64,000 nucleotides of DNA from Pseudaminobacter soli (ex Li et al. 2025). GTDB lineage: Bacteria > Pseudomonadota > Alphaproteobacteria > Rhizobiales > Rhizobiaceae. The notes beneath the pieces were generated by a model that saw only the letters and a list, made by a program, of their open reading frames with translations, did not search any database and was not told the origin of the DNA. The stretch lies in contig NZ_JARXVF010000004.1 in the NCBI RefSeq assembly GCF_029892515.1, positions 310,001-374,000 of the forward strand, in the 5' to 3' direction. Made by a program: the position numbers and the translations under genes. Positions 16,631 to 24,419 of the stretch are shown in pieces. The first letter of the stretch is position 1; every line of letters begins with the position of its first letter.

Positions 16631-17253
16631 AACTCTTCTATTGCGAGACCCTGAACCCGCGCAAAGCCTGCGCTGTCGCCCGCTATCTCGCCTCCCCCGT
16701 CGAATTCGTGCGGGTGAACCTCGCCCAGGGCGAGCATCGCCGCCCAGAGTTCCTCGCCATCAATCCCAACGGCCGCGTTCCAGTGCTGCAGGACGGTGAC
16801 TGGGCGCTTTGGGAAGCCAACGCCATCATGTGCCATCTCTCCGACCTGGCGCACTCGGATCTGTGGCCGCATGATGAAAGCCAGGTTGAGGTAATGCGCT
16901 GGCTGAGCTGGGATACCCATCACTTCACCCGCCCGGCGGGCACGCTATGGTTCGAACACACGGTGAAATCGGCCATCGGCATGGGCCCTCCTGATCCGGC
17001 ACTGGTGGCCGCCGCCACCACCGAATTTCACGCCGCCGCCGCCCTGCTCGATCGCCATCTCGATGGACGCAGCCATGTCGTCGGCGATCGCTTGAGCATC
17101 GCTGATTTTGCCCTGGCTTCGGCTCTTCCGGATGCGCAAGCCAGCCGCATCCCGCTCGAGGCCTATCCCAACATCCGACGCTGGCATGACGGCCTGCTCG
17201 AACTGGAAGCCTGGCTTCATCCATTCCCCGCGTCGCCGGCGACGCTGGCCTGA
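16627..17253 (+). CDS. Glutathione S-transferase family protein
   Basis: A 208-residue soluble protein with a thioredoxin-fold N-terminal domain (MKLFYCETLNPRKACAVARYL; INPNGRVPVLQDGDWALWEANAIMCHLSD containing the cis-Pro and the E-S/A-N glutathione-contact motif). The all-helical C-terminal domain carries VVGDRLSIADFALASAL. The ATG overlaps the SRPBCC stop codon (ATGA). Coupled to ArsR and an SRPBCC protein, it points to an inducible detoxification operon. Confidence 0.92.
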   Translation: MKLFYCETLNPRKACAVARYLASPVEFVRVNLAQGEHRRPEFLAINPNGRVPVLQDGDWALWEANAIMCHLSDLAHSDLWPHDESQVEVMRWLSWDTHHFTRPAGTLWFEHTVKSAIGMGPPDPALVAAATTEFHAAAALLDRHLDGRSHVVGDRLSIADFALASALPDAQASRIPLEAYPNIRRWHDGLLELEAWLHPFPASPATLA

Positions 17254-17646
17254 GCCCGAATTTCCTGCAACGCGCTCACCGACAAGCCCGCGTGATCCGC
17301 AAACTCAAGCTCGAAATGCAGATTGTCGCCTACGTCTTCGGATCGAGTCATGACGGCAACAATGACTGGATGGCGCGGAACTGGCCCTCGATCGGGCTAG
17401 GACAGGGAGTTGAGGCGCTACCATAACGATCTCATCTTCTCCTCCGATTGCATCCTGCCATTGGACGCCCAGCGCCTCCTGGATCTGGCCCAGCGTCATC
17501 CCATGCTGCGTTCCCCCTATTAGGCCCCTAGATCGCAAGATGCCCCACTCAAAGTCAGCCGTTTATTCAGCTTCCGGCCTTGGCCCAATCTGGAGGTCGC
17601 TTCAGCAGGTCCGCCACGTCTTTCCAGCATCCAATTGACGAGGTGA
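17254..17646. other. Intergenic stretch, no recognised gene
   Basis: A minus-strand frame (17305-17538, TTG start) contains GMTLGQIQEALGVQWQDAIGG, which looks protein-like, but the rest is arginine-rich and I recognise no family. It may be the remnant of a lost gene or chance. Confidence 0.4.
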
Positions 17647-17671
17647 TATATGAATCATATACGGTTCGTAT
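17647..17671. promoter_or_regulatory. Overlapping palindromes upstream of the ParD-like/map pair
   Basis: A perfect 15-bp palindrome TATATGAATCATATA (17647-17661) overlaps a second dyad ATACG-GTT-CGTAT (17659-17671). They end about 25 bp before the ParD-like start codon and fit an operator for an autoregulated small DNA-binding protein, as ParD-type antitoxins often are. Confidence 0.55.
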
Positions 17672-17695
17672 GTTCGTTTTCTTTAGGAGTTGTCC

Positions 17696-17902
17696 ATGGG
17701 CATCGTGAAAATCGACGAGGATTTGCATGAGGAAGCCCGTCGGGCCAGCACGGTGATGTGCCGATCCATCAATGCGCAGGCCGAGTTTTGGATGAAGATC
17801 GGCATGCTGGCTGAAGCCAATCCGACCCTGTCCTTCAACGACATCGTGAAGATGCAGTTCGCGGCGGCAAATGTGCGTCTCGCCGATCTAGCGGTCGCTT
17901 GA
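17696..17902 (+). CDS. ParD-like family protein
   Basis: A 68-residue protein (MGIVKIDEDLHEEARRAS...) of the ParD_like family, with a ribbon-helix-helix-type N-terminus and INAQAEFWMKIGMLAEANP, the conserved core. The ATG at 17696 follows TAGGAG by 6 nt; a TTG two codons earlier is less likely. It ends 1 nt before the methionine aminopeptidase gene. This ParD-like/map pairing recurs in proteobacteria. There is no ParE toxin next to it, so it is unlikely to be a plain ParDE antitoxin; the partner is apparently the aminopeptidase. Confidence 0.85.
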   Translation: MGIVKIDEDLHEEARRASTVMCRSINAQAEFWMKIGMLAEANPTLSFNDIVKMQFAAANVRLADLAVA

Positions 17903-17903
17903 C

Positions 17904-18683
17904 ATGGTGAAGACCCCGGACGAACTGGCGCTGATGCGCATATCGGGCAGGATGCTGGCGTCCGTGTTCGAGATGCTGGACGGGCAGGAACTCGCCGGCA
18001 TGTCGACATTGCAGGTCAACGATCTGGTCGAGCGCTTCATCACCGTGGATCTGGCCGCTCGTCCGGCGAGCAAGGGGCAATATGGCTTCAAATATGTCCT
18101 GAACTGCTCGATCAATCATGTCGTCTGCCATGGCGTGCCCGATCCGGACGAGATCATCCGTGACGGCGATATCATCAATCTCGACATCACGCTGGAAAAG
18201 AACGGATTCATCGCAGATTCGAGCAAGACCTACCTGGTCGGCAATGCCCCGCCTGCCGCAAGAAGGCTCGTGCGGGTCGCCCAGGAGGCGATGTGGAAAG
18301 GTATCAAACAGGTCCGGCCCGGAGCCTATCTGGGAGACATCGGCTTTGCGATCGAACGGCATGTAAAAAGGCACGGCTATTCGATTGTGCGCGAATATTG
18401 CGGGCATGGCATCGGCCGCGAGATGCACGAGGACCCGCAGGTGCTCAATTTCGGACGGCCGGGAATGGGCCTGAAGCTGCGCGAGGGCATGGTGTTCACC
18501 ATTGAGCCGATGGTCAACCAGGGTACCCGCAAGGTCTCGACCGAGAGCGACGGATGGACGGTTGTCACCCACGATCGAAAGCTCTCTGCCCAGTTCGAGC
18601 ATACGGTAGCGGTCACAAGAACTGGCGTCGATGTCTTGACCCTGCGCCGCGACGAGACTCCGATGCTGGAAAGCAGATTGTGA
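17904..18683 (+). CDS. map: Type I methionine aminopeptidase
   Basis: A 259-residue enzyme that removes initiator methionine from nascent proteins. All five metal ligands are in place: Asp94, Asp105, His168, Glu201 and Glu232. The substrate-contact His76 (VVCHG) is also present. No N-terminal zinc-finger extension is present. Being coupled to a ParD-like gene rather than to ribosomal-protein genes suggests an accessory, perhaps stress-regulated, paralogue of a housekeeping map elsewhere; that last point is inference. Confidence 0.93.
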   Translation: MVKTPDELALMRISGRMLASVFEMLDGQELAGMSTLQVNDLVERFITVDLAARPASKGQYGFKYVLNCSINHVVCHGVPDPDEIIRDGDIINLDITLEKNGFIADSSKTYLVGNAPPAARRLVRVAQEAMWKGIKQVRPGAYLGDIGFAIERHVKRHGYSIVREYCGHGIGREMHEDPQVLNFGRPGMGLKLREGMVFTIEPMVNQGTRKVSTESDGWTVVTHDRKLSAQFEHTVAVTRTGVDVLTLRRDETPMLESRL

Positions 18684-18797
18684 TCATTCGTCCGCACCTG
18701 CTTTGTGTGGCAGAAGCCAGCAGCAAAACAGCTGCTGCTTTATTGTCGGATGGAGGCTATCCGACTACTAGCAGTGTTCAACACGGAGTCCCGACCA

Positions 18798-19280
18798 TTG
18801 AGCGTAGCATTTGCAAAGGAGGAAAGCGCAGAGGCAGCATCGGAAACCATTCTGCCGGCTCGCCCTATCTCCGATCGGGTCAACCTCGTCACGGAGGTGG
18901 GTCTCAAGCTGCTGCAAGATGAAATGGCCCGCGCTCAGCAGGCTCTCGAGGCCGCTAACGTGCTGGAAGATGTCAACGAGAGGCGACGGCAGTCGGCAGT
19001 TCCGCTTCGAGATATGCGCTATTATGCCGAGCGAGTCCGTACGGCCCAGCTTATGCCGGCGCCCACGTCCAATGAAGTGATCGCCTTCGGTCACACCGTT
19101 ACCTTTGAACGCGATGATGGCCGCACTCAGACCTTCCGCATCGTCGGTGAGGACGAAGCCAACCCGTCTCAAGCTTCCATATCGCATGGTTCACCGGTTG
19201 CCATCGCACTGATTGGGAAAACCGTTGGCGACATTGTCCAGCTAGGGCAGCGCGAACTCGAGATCCTGTCCATTTCTTAG
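18798..19280 (+). CDS. GreA/GreB-family transcription elongation factor-like protein
   Basis: A 160-residue protein. Residues about 28-85 resemble the Gre N-terminal coiled coil (RVNLVTEVGLKLLQDEMARAQQALEAAN). The C-terminus is the Gre FKBP-like domain (VIAFGHTVTFERDD, ISHGSPVAIALIGKTVGDIVQL). I chose the TTG at 18798 because CGGAG lies 9 nt upstream and the product then starts like rhizobial homologues (SVAFAKEESAE). An open frame continues upstream with ATGs at 18705 and 18750 but without family similarity. It would act on RNA polymerase through the secondary channel. Confidence 0.82.
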   Translation: MSVAFAKEESAEAASETILPARPISDRVNLVTEVGLKLLQDEMARAQQALEAANVLEDVNERRRQSAVPLRDMRYYAERVRTAQLMPAPTSNEVIAFGHTVTFERDDGRTQTFRIVGEDEANPSQASISHGSPVAIALIGKTVGDIVQLGQRELEILSIS

Positions 19281-19355
19281 TTGTACATGCCACAAACCCA
19301 TCAGTCGGCGCCTACTAGCATTCAGATGCTGCCGAAGCAGGTGATCGTCATCAAA

Positions 19356-20258
19356 CTAGGCGCGCATGGTTTCCCGCAGAGTGCTGCGACCGCGTAGCAT
19401 GGGAAGTCCCAACGTCACCAGTACGAAGGCGGCCGTCACGACCTTCAAGTCGCTCGGTTGCAGCCCAAGCGACAGCGCCAGCGACACGAGCTGGTAGTAG
19501 ACCGCCGCGCCGACCACTGGCGCCAGCAATTGCCGGGTCACGGTCTGCCGCCCGGTGATCGTTTCGCCAATGACCAGCGAAGCAAGACCGTTGATCAGGA
19601 TGCCCGCGCCCATGCCGACATCGGCATAACCTTGCAATTGTACGATCAACGCGCCTCCGAGGGCGGTGAGGCCCGAAGCAATGCCCAGTCCAACAACCGT
19701 GTAGGTCCAGATGCTGATGCCAAGCGACGGCGCGAGATCGGGGTTGATGCCGATGACACGCATTGCCGCCCCAGCCTGCGTGGCCAGGAACCAGCGCAAC
19801 GCGATCAGGACCGTGACGATCAGTACGGCGAATGTGCCGACTTGCAACCGGACGTCCGTCAGGATGGCCGGGTTGATGTGCATAAAGATGTTGTCGGCGC
19901 CGAACAATGCGACGTTGGAGCGGCCGAGGATACGCATATTGAGGCTGTAGAGCGCCGTGAAAACCAGGATGCCGGCCAAGAGCGAATTAATCCGGAAACG
20001 CAGGTGGACAAGTGCGGTTGCCGCGCCGGCTCCAACGCCAGCCAGCATGGCCACAACCGTTGCAAGCAGCGGTGGATACCCTGCCATCAACAGCGTCGCA
20101 CACACGCAGCCCCCGAGCGGGAAGGCACCTTCGCTGGTCAAGTCAGGAAAGCTCAGCAGCCGGAACGGAACCATGATGCCGAGCACGAGAAACGAATAGA
20201 TGAGGCTTTGCGACAGCGTCACCGGCACGAGATTGAGATAGGCCTGGATCACTTCCAT
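19356..20258 (-). CDS. ABC transporter permease, TrpY/COG4120 type
   Basis: A 300-residue integral membrane permease with about eight hydrophobic segments, including LVLGIMVPFRLLSFPDLTSEGAFPLGGCV, the signature start of the COG4120 family that pairs with PF04392 binding proteins. It is the last gene of a minus-strand operon (dipeptidase homologue, binding protein, ATPase, permease), 3 nt after the ATPase gene. The related TrpXYZ and CtpXYZ systems import amino-acid-like compounds. Substrate here is unknown. Confidence 0.88.
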   Translation of the reverse strand: MEVIQAYLNLVPVTLSQSLIYSFLVLGIMVPFRLLSFPDLTSEGAFPLGGCVCATLLMAGYPPLLATVVAMLAGVGAGAATALVHLRFRINSLLAGILVFTALYSLNMRILGRSNVALFGADNIFMHINPAILTDVRLQVGTFAVLIVTVLIALRWFLATQAGAAMRVIGINPDLAPSLGISIWTYTVVGLGIASGLTALGGALIVQLQGYADVGMGAGILINGLASLVIGETITGRQTVTRQLLAPVVGAAVYYQLVSLALSLGLQPSDLKVVTAAFVLVTLGLPMLRGRSTLRETMRA

Positions 20259-20261
20259 TAG

Positions 20262-21074
20262 TCAGGTTCCCAGCAGCATGCGGTCGTTATCTATTCTGAA
20301 CTTTTCGACTAGATCGGCGGGCGTGAGCGCCGCCTTTTCGGTGCCGCCAATGTCGTCGCGGACGCGGCCGGCGTCCATCATCACCAGCCGGTTGCCCGTC
20401 TCTATCGCCTGGCGCATGTTGTGAGTCACCATCAATGTGGTGAGCGACTGTTCGGCGACGATCCGCAGGGTCATCTCCATAACCAGATCGGCGGTACGGG
20501 GATCCAGTGCTGCTGTGTGTTCGTCGAGCAAGAGCAGCGAGGGGCGCGAAAGCGACGCCATAATAAGCGACAGAGCCTGGCGTTGGCCACCCGAGAGCTG
20601 GGCCACGGGCGTCGATAGGCGAGCCTCCATACCGAGGGACAGGCCGGCGAGCAACGCCTTGTAGCGGTCACGCCTGGCGCCGTCGAGATGGCGCGCAAAA
20701 CCCCTGCGCTGCCCGCGCTGCTCTGCCAGAGCCAGGTTCTCCTCGATCGTCATCGCCGCAGCCGTACCCACCATTGGGTCCTGGAACACACGGGAAATCA
20801 TGCCTGCCCTTCCGTGCGCGGGAAGACGGGTGATGTCGCGGCCCCCCAGAGTGATCGAGCCGCTGTCCGGCTCGATCGCGCCCGCGATGGTGTTGAGCAG
20901 CGTCGATTTACCGGCGCCATTGGAGCCTATGATCACGACGAAGTCGCCGCGATTGAGCGCAAGGTCCACCCCGTCGAGCGCGGGTCGCGCGCCGGCGAGA
21001 CCCGCATTGAAGGTTTTGCGTAAGCCCGCGCAGACAAGCAGAGGCATACCCACCGCTGTTACTTGAGGAGCCAT
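20262..21074 (-). CDS. ABC transporter ATP-binding protein, TrpZ/COG1101 type
   Basis: A 270-residue ATPase. Walker A GSNGAGKST, signature LSGGQRQALSL, Walker B LLLLDEHTAALDPRT and the switch histidine in MVTHNM are all visible. The EH rather than EP after Walker B is typical of the COG1101 group. The ATG at 21074 has AAGGA about 7 nt upstream and lies inside the end of the binding-protein gene (16-nt overlap), so translation is coupled. It energises the permease encoded next. Confidence 0.9.
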   Translation of the reverse strand: MAPQVTAVGMPLLVCAGLRKTFNAGLAGARPALDGVDLALNRGDFVVIIGSNGAGKSTLLNTIAGAIEPDSGSITLGGRDITRLPAHGRAGMISRVFQDPMVGTAAAMTIEENLALAEQRGQRRGFARHLDGARRDRYKALLAGLSLGMEARLSTPVAQLSGGQRQALSLIMASLSRPSLLLLDEHTAALDPRTADLVMEMTLRIVAEQSLTTLMVTHNMRQAIETGNRLVMMDAGRVRDDIGGTEKAALTPADLVEKFRIDNDRMLLGT

Positions 21075-22030
21075 GAGCTATCCTTGAGCGCTTCCGGAAC
21101 CGCCAGGCCGACTGCTGCGAGGCCCTTGGGGCTGACATAGGCATCGAAGTCTGCACCCTTAGGGACATAGGGCGCGATGTTGGCCGGCTTCTCGCCCTTG
21201 AGTATCCGGTCGGCGATATCGGCCGCATGCTCGCCGTTCTTGCGATAGGAGATGGCGTGGAAGCCGGCGAGCTGATCCTTGAGGTCGGGGGCGTAGACCG
21301 AGTTGAACAGCGGTAGCTTGATCCGCTGCGCCACCTGCGCGACGACCGGCACCGAGGTCTGCACGACGTTAGACTGGATGAGGAAGATGGCGTCCACCTG
21401 TCCGGCGAAGGTCTGGACGCGCTGGGGCAGGTCGTTGGGATTGTCAACCGGCACGCCGACGACCTCGATCCCGGCCTTGGCGGCCGCCTTCCGGATCAGC
21501 TCCATATTGGAGGTGTCGTTGTCTTCGCCAGGATTGAACAGGGTTCCAACCTTCTTGACGCCCGGTATAACCTTCTTGAGGTAATCGAAGGAGGCGTCGA
21601 AATCGGGCAACATGGACGCGCCCGAACTCCATGCCGAACCATGCTGCCAATCCGGCACGATACCCGCCACAACAGGGTCAACGACCGCACCGAACACGAC
21701 TGGGATCGACTTGTCGGTGATGCCGCGCACCGCCGCCTGGTTGAGCCCAGTGGTGATGGCGAGGATCAGCGCCGGATGCTTGGCCTCCACTTGCTGCAGG
21801 ATCTGCGGAACGAGGCTGCGATCAAAATTGGCGTGCTGGAAGCCGTAGGTGACGTCCTTACCTTCGACGTAGCCCAGTTCGGTCATCCGAGCCTTGAAGC
21901 CCTCGGCGACCTGATTGAGCGCGGGGTGTTCGCCGAAGCTGGCGATTTCGACCAGTTTGGGGTCGGCATGGGCAAGGCCATGCCCTGCGGTGACCAAGAC
22001 TGCCGCGAGCAGCCATTTCATCAATTTCAC
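21059..22030 (-). CDS. ABC transporter substrate-binding protein (PF04392, TrpX-like)
   Basis: A 323-residue periplasmic protein with signal peptide MKLMKWLLAAVLVTAGHGLAHA. The mature part has the two Rossmann-like lobes of the family (VEIASFGEHPALNQVAEGFKARMTELGY; KVGTLFNPGEDNDTSNMELIRKAA; DAIFLIQSNVVQTSVPVVAQVAQ). It follows the dipeptidase-like gene by 21 nt and is overlapped by the ATPase gene. Relatives bind tryptophan or other aromatic amino acids, but the pocket residues cannot be assigned here by eye. Confidence 0.9.
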   Translation of the reverse strand: MKLMKWLLAAVLVTAGHGLAHADPKLVEIASFGEHPALNQVAEGFKARMTELGYVEGKDVTYGFQHANFDRSLVPQILQQVEAKHPALILAITTGLNQAAVRGITDKSIPVVFGAVVDPVVAGIVPDWQHGSAWSSGASMLPDFDASFDYLKKVIPGVKKVGTLFNPGEDNDTSNMELIRKAAAKAGIEVVGVPVDNPNDLPQRVQTFAGQVDAIFLIQSNVVQTSVPVVAQVAQRIKLPLFNSVYAPDLKDQLAGFHAISYRKNGEHAADIADRILKGEKPANIAPYVPKGADFDAYVSPKGLAAVGLAVPEALKDSSWLLK

Positions 22031-22051
22031 GACGCGCTCCTTAGGTTGGGT

Positions 22052-23050
22052 TTACACGGTAGACGGACGCCAGTTCTGTTCGGCGACCCGCAAAAAATTC
22101 TCGCCCAGCACGCCAAGGATGGCGGCTTCCGGATAGCCGTGCCGTTCAAGGGCTTCGACCAGTTCGGGCAGAACCTCCGGCTTGACATCGGCCCAAGGCG
22201 GGCGCGGATAGCCACGCAACGCCATCATCGGGCCGGAGTCGTACAGCTTGGTCATGAAGGGCTGATAGAAGACGGTGTCGAGACCGAGGCCGACATGTTC
22301 GGGCCCGACGAGTTGGGCGACGTAATCGATATGGCGCATCAATGCTGAAACGTCCGAACGGTTGTCGTCGGTCAGGAAGGCACCGATGGAGTTGATACCG
22401 ACCACTCCGCCACGCCGAGCAAGCGCCTTAATCTGAACGTCGTCGATATTGCGCTCGTGGTTCTTCAGCGCGCGGACGCTCGAGTGGGAGAACACCACCG
22501 GCTTTTCCGACAGTTCGATGATGTCGAGCGACGTGTTGATGCCTGCGTGGCTCGCATCGAGCATCATGCCAACGCGGTTAGCTTCGGCCACGAAGGCACG
22601 GCCCAACATCGAGAGACCCGCGTCCGAGGGCTCGTGGCAGCCGTCGCCAAGCGGATTGCGAGTGTTGTAGGCCACGATCATCCAGCGTATGCCGAGCCGG
22701 TACCAGCTGTCGATCATGGCGGGCTCATGGGCGGCTGGGCCGGCACCCTGCAGGTGGAAGCCGATCGCCATCTTGCCCGACCGCTTGGCGGTGCGAATGT
22801 CAGCAATGGTCTCGACCAGTTGGTAGTCGTGGGCGCGCTGCTCGAACCATCGCCGTTGCTGGGCGAGATGACGGAGCGTGGGCTCCGGCCGGTCCCAATC
22901 TGCGCCAATTGTCAAAGAAAGGAAGGAGAACCCCGCGTCGCGGTAGCGGACAAGCATGTCCGGACCTTCATCAAGGCATTCGGGGGTCCAGCCTACTGCA
23001 CTTTCCCAGACGACTGCCTTGTCTAGAAGGCTTCTGGCTGAAACGGTCAT
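22052..23050 (-). CDS. Peptidase M19 (membrane dipeptidase) family protein with altered metal site
   Basis: A 332-residue cytoplasmic-looking TIM-barrel protein of the renal dipeptidase family, first gene of the ABC operon. Conserved family blocks include LDASHAG (His168), VVFSHSSVRAL (His189), RNIDD and VGLGLDTVF. The N-terminal H-x-D metal pair expected after VVW is replaced by ESAVGW (residues 16-21), and the bridging Glu is replaced by Gln101 in GFHLQGAG. With three of five zinc ligands apparently gone, hydrolase activity is doubtful, or it uses a different metal arrangement. Confidence 0.85.
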   Translation of the reverse strand: MTVSARSLLDKAVVWESAVGWTPECLDEGPDMLVRYRDAGFSFLSLTIGADWDRPEPTLRHLAQQRRWFEQRAHDYQLVETIADIRTAKRSGKMAIGFHLQGAGPAAHEPAMIDSWYRLGIRWMIVAYNTRNPLGDGCHEPSDAGLSMLGRAFVAEANRVGMMLDASHAGINTSLDIIELSEKPVVFSHSSVRALKNHERNIDDVQIKALARRGGVVGINSIGAFLTDDNRSDVSALMRHIDYVAQLVGPEHVGLGLDTVFYQPFMTKLYDSGPMMALRGYPRPPWADVKPEVLPELVEALERHGYPEAAILGVLGENFLRVAEQNWRPSTV

Positions 23051-23137
23051 GTCGTCTGCACCCGATGATCAATGGAGTTCACGAGACTAGCTAATCGGCA
23101 TTCTCGTTGTTGCGCTATTGTCTGGAATGGTTTTGAT

Positions 23138-23155
23138 TGTTTCATACTTGAAACA
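23138..23155. promoter_or_regulatory. Inverted repeat between lysR and the dipeptidase/ABC operon
   Basis: TGTTTCA (23138-23144) and TGAAACA (23149-23155) form a perfect 7-4-7 inverted repeat in the divergent intergenic region, 15 bp before the LysR start codon. LysR-type regulators bind dyads of this size, so it is a plausible autoregulatory site also controlling the divergent operon. Confidence 0.55.
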
Positions 23156-23169
23156 GTTCAAGGCCTGTG

Positions 23170-24087
23170 ATGCCGACCACTCCCGACCCATTCGATCTGA
23201 TGATTTTTGCGCGTGTTGCCGAGACGGGAAGCTTCAGCGCCGCCGCCGAACGACTTGGCCTGCCAAAGTCGACCGTGTCCCGACGCATCTCCGTTCTCGA
23301 AAGTCAGCTTGGTGAGCGCTTGCTCCAGCGTACCACGCGTCGCAACTTCCTGACTGAGATGGGCCAGCGCATTCTCATCCCGGCCGAACAGATCATCCAC
23401 GAGGTCGATGCCGTCATGGCGGTCGCCGAACACCGGCAGGTGACTCCTTCGGGACGGCTGCGGGTGTCAGTCCCGGGGGACCTCGCTGCGATCTCGCTCG
23501 CTCCCATGCTGGCGGATTTCAGCAAAGCTTACAGCGAAATCCAGCTGGAACTCGACCTGTCACCTCGCTATGTCGACGTGATCGGCGACGGCTTCGATCT
23601 GGCCATCCGAATTGGTGGCGAAACCCAGGATCTTCACTTGACCACCCGGCATCTGGTCGACCTCGGCATCGGTCTGTACGCGTCGCCGCTTTACACCGAG
23701 CAGGCAGGCGAGCCCGACAGTCCCGAGACGCTAGGACAGCATGACGTCCTTGTGCTGCTCGCCGACGGCCTTCCGGTGAGTTGGGTGCTAAACAGGGATG
23801 CCCTGTCGGTCCCGGTCGACATGTCGGGACGGCGGGTTTCGGCGAATTCCTACGAACTGCTCTTTCGCCTGGCCCGGTCGGGCGCGGGCATCACCGCGAT
23901 GCCGGACCTCTTCGCACGGCCCTATCTCGCCAGCGGCGAACTTGTCCGCATCCTGCCTGAATGGCGTCTACCTCCCGCGATGGTGCGCGCCGTCTTTCCG
24001 AGCAGGCAGCTTATGCCGCGCAAGACACGGGTTTTCATCGATGCGTTGCTCAGCCATCTCAAGCCGCGGCCATTGAGGTCGGCATAG
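23170..24087 (+). CDS. LysR-family transcriptional regulator
   Basis: A 305-residue regulator. The N-terminal winged helix (FDLMIFARVAETGSFSAAAERLGLPKSTVSRRISVLESQLGERLLQRTTRR) is complete and the effector-binding domain fills residues about 90-300. The ATG at 23170 is preferred over the GTG one codon upstream. It is divergent from the M19/ABC operon with about 120 bp between start codons, the usual layout for a LysR activator of that operon. The effector is unknown, but the imported compound is a reasonable guess. Confidence 0.92.
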   Translation: MPTTPDPFDLMIFARVAETGSFSAAAERLGLPKSTVSRRISVLESQLGERLLQRTTRRNFLTEMGQRILIPAEQIIHEVDAVMAVAEHRQVTPSGRLRVSVPGDLAAISLAPMLADFSKAYSEIQLELDLSPRYVDVIGDGFDLAIRIGGETQDLHLTTRHLVDLGIGLYASPLYTEQAGEPDSPETLGQHDVLVLLADGLPVSWVLNRDALSVPVDMSGRRVSANSYELLFRLARSGAGITAMPDLFARPYLASGELVRILPEWRLPPAMVRAVFPSRQLMPRKTRVFIDALLSHLKPRPLRSA

Positions 24088-24115
24088 TCGCAGTCACGTA
24101 GGCTGCGACTATGCC
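24081..24115 (+). terminator. Large hairpin at the end of lysR
   Basis: GGCATAGTCGCAG (24081-24093) and CTGCGACTATGCC (24103-24115) form a perfect 13-bp stem with a 9-nt loop; the LysR stop codon lies inside the stem. No U-run follows, so termination would be inefficient or rho-assisted. Because transposase debris follows directly, it could instead be part of an old insertion-element end. Confidence 0.55.
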
Positions 24116-24256
24116 AACATTATCTATGCGAGCCCAGCGGATGAGATCGAAAGCCAACGCAAGGTTTTGATCCGCGAATGGCGACTGGCGCCCTCGCCGA
24201 CAGCCTCGAGCAGTAGGCCTGCCGGGCATCAAATTTTCATCAATCGGTTCGGTAGC
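24116..24256 (+). mobile_element. IS256-family transposase C-terminal relic
   Basis: Plus-strand frames read NIIYASPADEIESQRK then IREWRL, and after a shift ALADSLEQ and AGHQIFINRFG. In this order they match the C-terminal region of IS256-family transposases (YAS..AVEARRKAFIRKWRLKCRAVADSLEEAG...). At least two frameshifts and a stop separate the pieces, and no terminal repeats remain. It is a dead fragment. Confidence 0.6.
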
Positions 24257-24419
24257 CGCTCCTTAGTCGCACCAGCCTAAGCCTTTCGACGACGCAAGCA
24301 CTGCAGACAGCGAATTCGGACGATAGAAGTGCTCGTTTTGACCAAGTTGTTCGCAGTCGGCCCCGCAGCAAAATCGAACTTATCCAAATCGGCCTGTTGC
24401 GGAAACTTGGGAGGCTGCA

